Source: Spirochaetaceae bacterium (lineage in GTDB: Bacteria > Spirochaetota > Spirochaetia > DSM-27196 > Salinispiraceae). From it: a stretch of 6,738 nucleotides of DNA. The stretch spans positions 1-6,738 of the forward strand of contig SKVS01000350.1 of the NCBI GenBank assembly GCA_007129335.1. Reading direction: 5' to 3'. The notes below the pieces were generated by a model. It searched no databases and was not told the DNA's origin. It saw only the letters and a list, made by a program, of their open reading frames with translations. Below, piece by piece: positions 5,279 through 6,738 of this stretch (the first letter of the stretch is position 1; each line of letters opens with the position of its first letter). The translations under genes were made by a program, and so were the position numbers.

Positions 5279-6738
5279 AGTTAGTTCCTCTTCACTGCGG
5301 CGTATCTTTATCCTTGCTATTCTGGCCATAGTTGTCCTCATTCTCGTTGTCCTGGGACAGTTAACCCAGAATCCCAGACTCGATGACATCTATCCCCGAA
5401 TCGGCGGACCTGGGGACATTCTTGTTTTGGAAGGTCAGTATTTCGGGAACGACCAGGGTACGGTGTTTGTTTCGGGTGAACGGATATCCCAGCAGGCATT
5501 TCTTGAATGGAGTGACCGCAGAATATCCTTGAGAATTCCCGATGGAATGCGCTCCGGCCTGGTTATCCTGGAAAATTCCCGGGGACGGAGTAATGGCCTT
5601 CTCTATGCCCATAGAAGCCATGTACCCGTTCCTCTGCCTATTCCAGATCCTGGAACTGTTCCTCCTCCTTCCCTGTCTTCCCGTTCATCCCGGAGAGGAC
5701 AGGTTATTACCGTAAGTTCTTCTCAAATACCCTCCTTTCCCCGGAATTATCGGTTGTTATTGACAAGCTCGAATGGGGAATCCCGGTTGATTACCCCTCG
5801 GATCTGGGTCGCCGGGTCGATAAGCTTTTCTGTCCCCCTGTGGGCTGAGTCGGGTACCCTGGAGCTTTGGAGTGGAGATCAGACTGTTTTCTCCCTGCCT
5901 ATGGAGGTACTTCCTCCCCGGGGCCTTCAAAACCCTGGGGTAACTCCTGCCAATACTCATGATGTTCCTATGGAAAGAAAGTGGAATCTTAGGTATGGGT
6001 TTGTTGGTTCCTTCTTGAACCAGGATCAAGGTACACAAGACAAAGAGATGGAATCTCGGCTCATTCCAGTGTTTGAAACAGCCCTGCCCCTTATTCGTGA
6101 TAGAGAGAATCAACTGATAAGCTATAGGGACGTTTCGGTCCATTCGGATCTTGTACATCGTAAAGATGAACGTTATTCGATCCTTACCGCCTATAGGCCT
6201 TTTGACCATGAATTTTGGAATCATGGGTTGGACATTGTTGTTACCGTTCGGGAAATACGTCATGATTTTGTGGAAAATCAGGTCCAGCTTTCTTATGCGG
6301 GTTTGGAAGAAGAAGCCTTACCCTGGCTTGAACTGGATACCCGTGTTATTTCTACCGGTGATTCCGGGGGTATTCAGGCTATACGATCGAGGGGTGCTGC
6401 AATTGTCGCACGGAATACCAATCCCTTACGGAAAACCAGACTTGTTTATGATTGGGTTAGATCCCGCTTGAGTCCTCTGTTTACCCTGGAAACCCCTTCT
6501 ATAACTGAGGTGTTCCAGGATGCAGAATTAAACTCCCTAGTCTCCCATGGATCTTACGGATATTCCTTACTAACCACTGCCTTGCTCAGATCGGTAAATG
6601 TTCCGGCCAGAATTATTGGAGGGCTGTTGATTCTGGATTACGATGAGGTTCTTCCCCATTACTGGGTTGAAGCCCTCCTGCCGGAGATTGGCTGGATTCC
6701 CCTGGATGTGTCTTTAGCCGATGGTTTGTTTCAAGGGC
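5271..6738 (+). CDS. Membrane-anchored TIG/transglutaminase-like protein, catalytic Cys replaced by Ser (3' end outside window)
   Basis: The frame is open from the ATG at 5271 to the window end (489 residues, no stop). Residues 10-30 form an N-terminal membrane helix after a basic start (LRR), predicted to leave the rest outside the cytoplasm. Residues 36-112 match a TIG/IPT Ig-like domain: IYPRIGGPGDILVLEGQYFG, then LEWSDRRISLRIPDG, then a closing SRGRSNG. A Pro-rich linker (118-135) and a second beta-rich region follow (about 144-213). Residues about 385-485 match a transglutaminase-like core: ALLRSVNVPARIIGG at 437-451, His463 in HYWVEALLP, and Asp479 in GWIPLDVS. At the catalytic Cys position, nine residues before ALLR, stands Ser428 (TCT at 6552-6554). 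The protein may therefore be a non-catalytic binding version, or use serine. It overlaps the previous gene by 8 bases. An in-frame ATG at 5232 would add 13 residues and cannot be excluded. Domains beyond residue 489 are unknown. Confidence 0.85.
   Translation, partial: MTRVSSSSLRRIFILAILAIVVLILVVLGQLTQNPRLDDIYPRIGGPGDILVLEGQYFGNDQGTVFVSGERISQQAFLEWSDRRISLRIPDGMRSGLVILENSRGRSNGLLYAHRSHVPVPLPIPDPGTVPPPSLSSRSSRRGQVITVSSSQIPSFPRNYRLLLTSSNGESRLITPRIWVAGSISFSVPLWAESGTLELWSGDQTVFSLPMEVLPPRGLQNPGVTPANTHDVPMERKWNLRYGFVGSFLNQDQGTQDKEMESRLIPVFETALPLIRDRENQLISYRDVSVHSDLVHRKDERYSILTAYRPFDHEFWNHGLDIVVTVREIRHDFVENQVQLSYAGLEEEALPWLELDTRVISTGDSGGIQAIRSRGAAIVARNTNPLRKTRLVYDWVRSRLSPLFTLETPSITEVFQDAELNSLVSHGSYGYSLLTTALLRSVNVPARIIGGLLILDYDEVLPHYWVEALLPEIGWIPLDVSLADGLFQG

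Noticed and set aside
5757..6263. Minus-strand open frame of 168 residues
   Set aside because: It lies fully opposite the TIG/transglutaminase-like gene, has no recognisable motif, and its composition is that of an antisense shadow.
6151..6471. Plus-strand open frame of 106 residues in another frame
   Set aside because: It is nested in the transglutaminase-like gene, which has clear domain motifs in its own frame across this stretch.

Overview
The window is a gene-dense piece of bacterial chromosome, roughly half G+C by eye. It holds seven protein genes, almost no intergenic space, and no RNA genes, mobile elements or CRISPR. The order murB (divergent), cysS, ECF sigma factor, anti-sigma-like protein suggests a spirochaete. 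From memory, Treponema pallidum has a comparable murB / cysS / sigma-24 (rpoE) neighbourhood around TP0090-TP0092. That assignment is recollection plus inference and was not searched.

Layout. Positions 1-988 carry the 3' end of a plus-strand gene for a glycine- and aromatic-rich, beta-rich protein, possibly an outer-membrane barrel. It converges with murB on the minus strand (991 to about 1905), and the two stop codons are 2 bases apart. An 85-base divergent region separates murB from cysS, and both genes appear to start with GTG. This region holds a good sigma-70-type promoter facing murB (TTAACA, 17-base spacer, TATACT). It is so close to the GTG that the murB message is predicted to be leaderless.

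From cysS (1991) onward all genes run on the plus strand in what looks like one transcription unit: cysteinyl-tRNA synthetase; 24 bases; ECF sigma factor; 11-base overlap; single-pass membrane protein resembling an anti-sigma factor; 4-base ATGA overlap; secreted 192-residue protein of unknown family; 8-base overlap; and a membrane-anchored protein that runs off the window. That last protein has a TIG/IPT-like domain and a transglutaminase-like core. Its open frame covers 5271-6738, so this stretch is coding.

Working together: the last four genes look like an envelope-sensing or envelope-maintenance module. A cytoplasmic sigma factor would be held by a membrane anti-sigma, with two co-made exported or periplasm-facing partners. 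Two features are unusual. The anti-sigma lacks the usual His-Cys-Cys zinc ligands at the position where they would be expected. The transglutaminase-like domain keeps its His and Asp, but has Ser where the catalytic Cys should be. Function of the module is inference; the gene order, overlaps and residues are read directly from the sequence.
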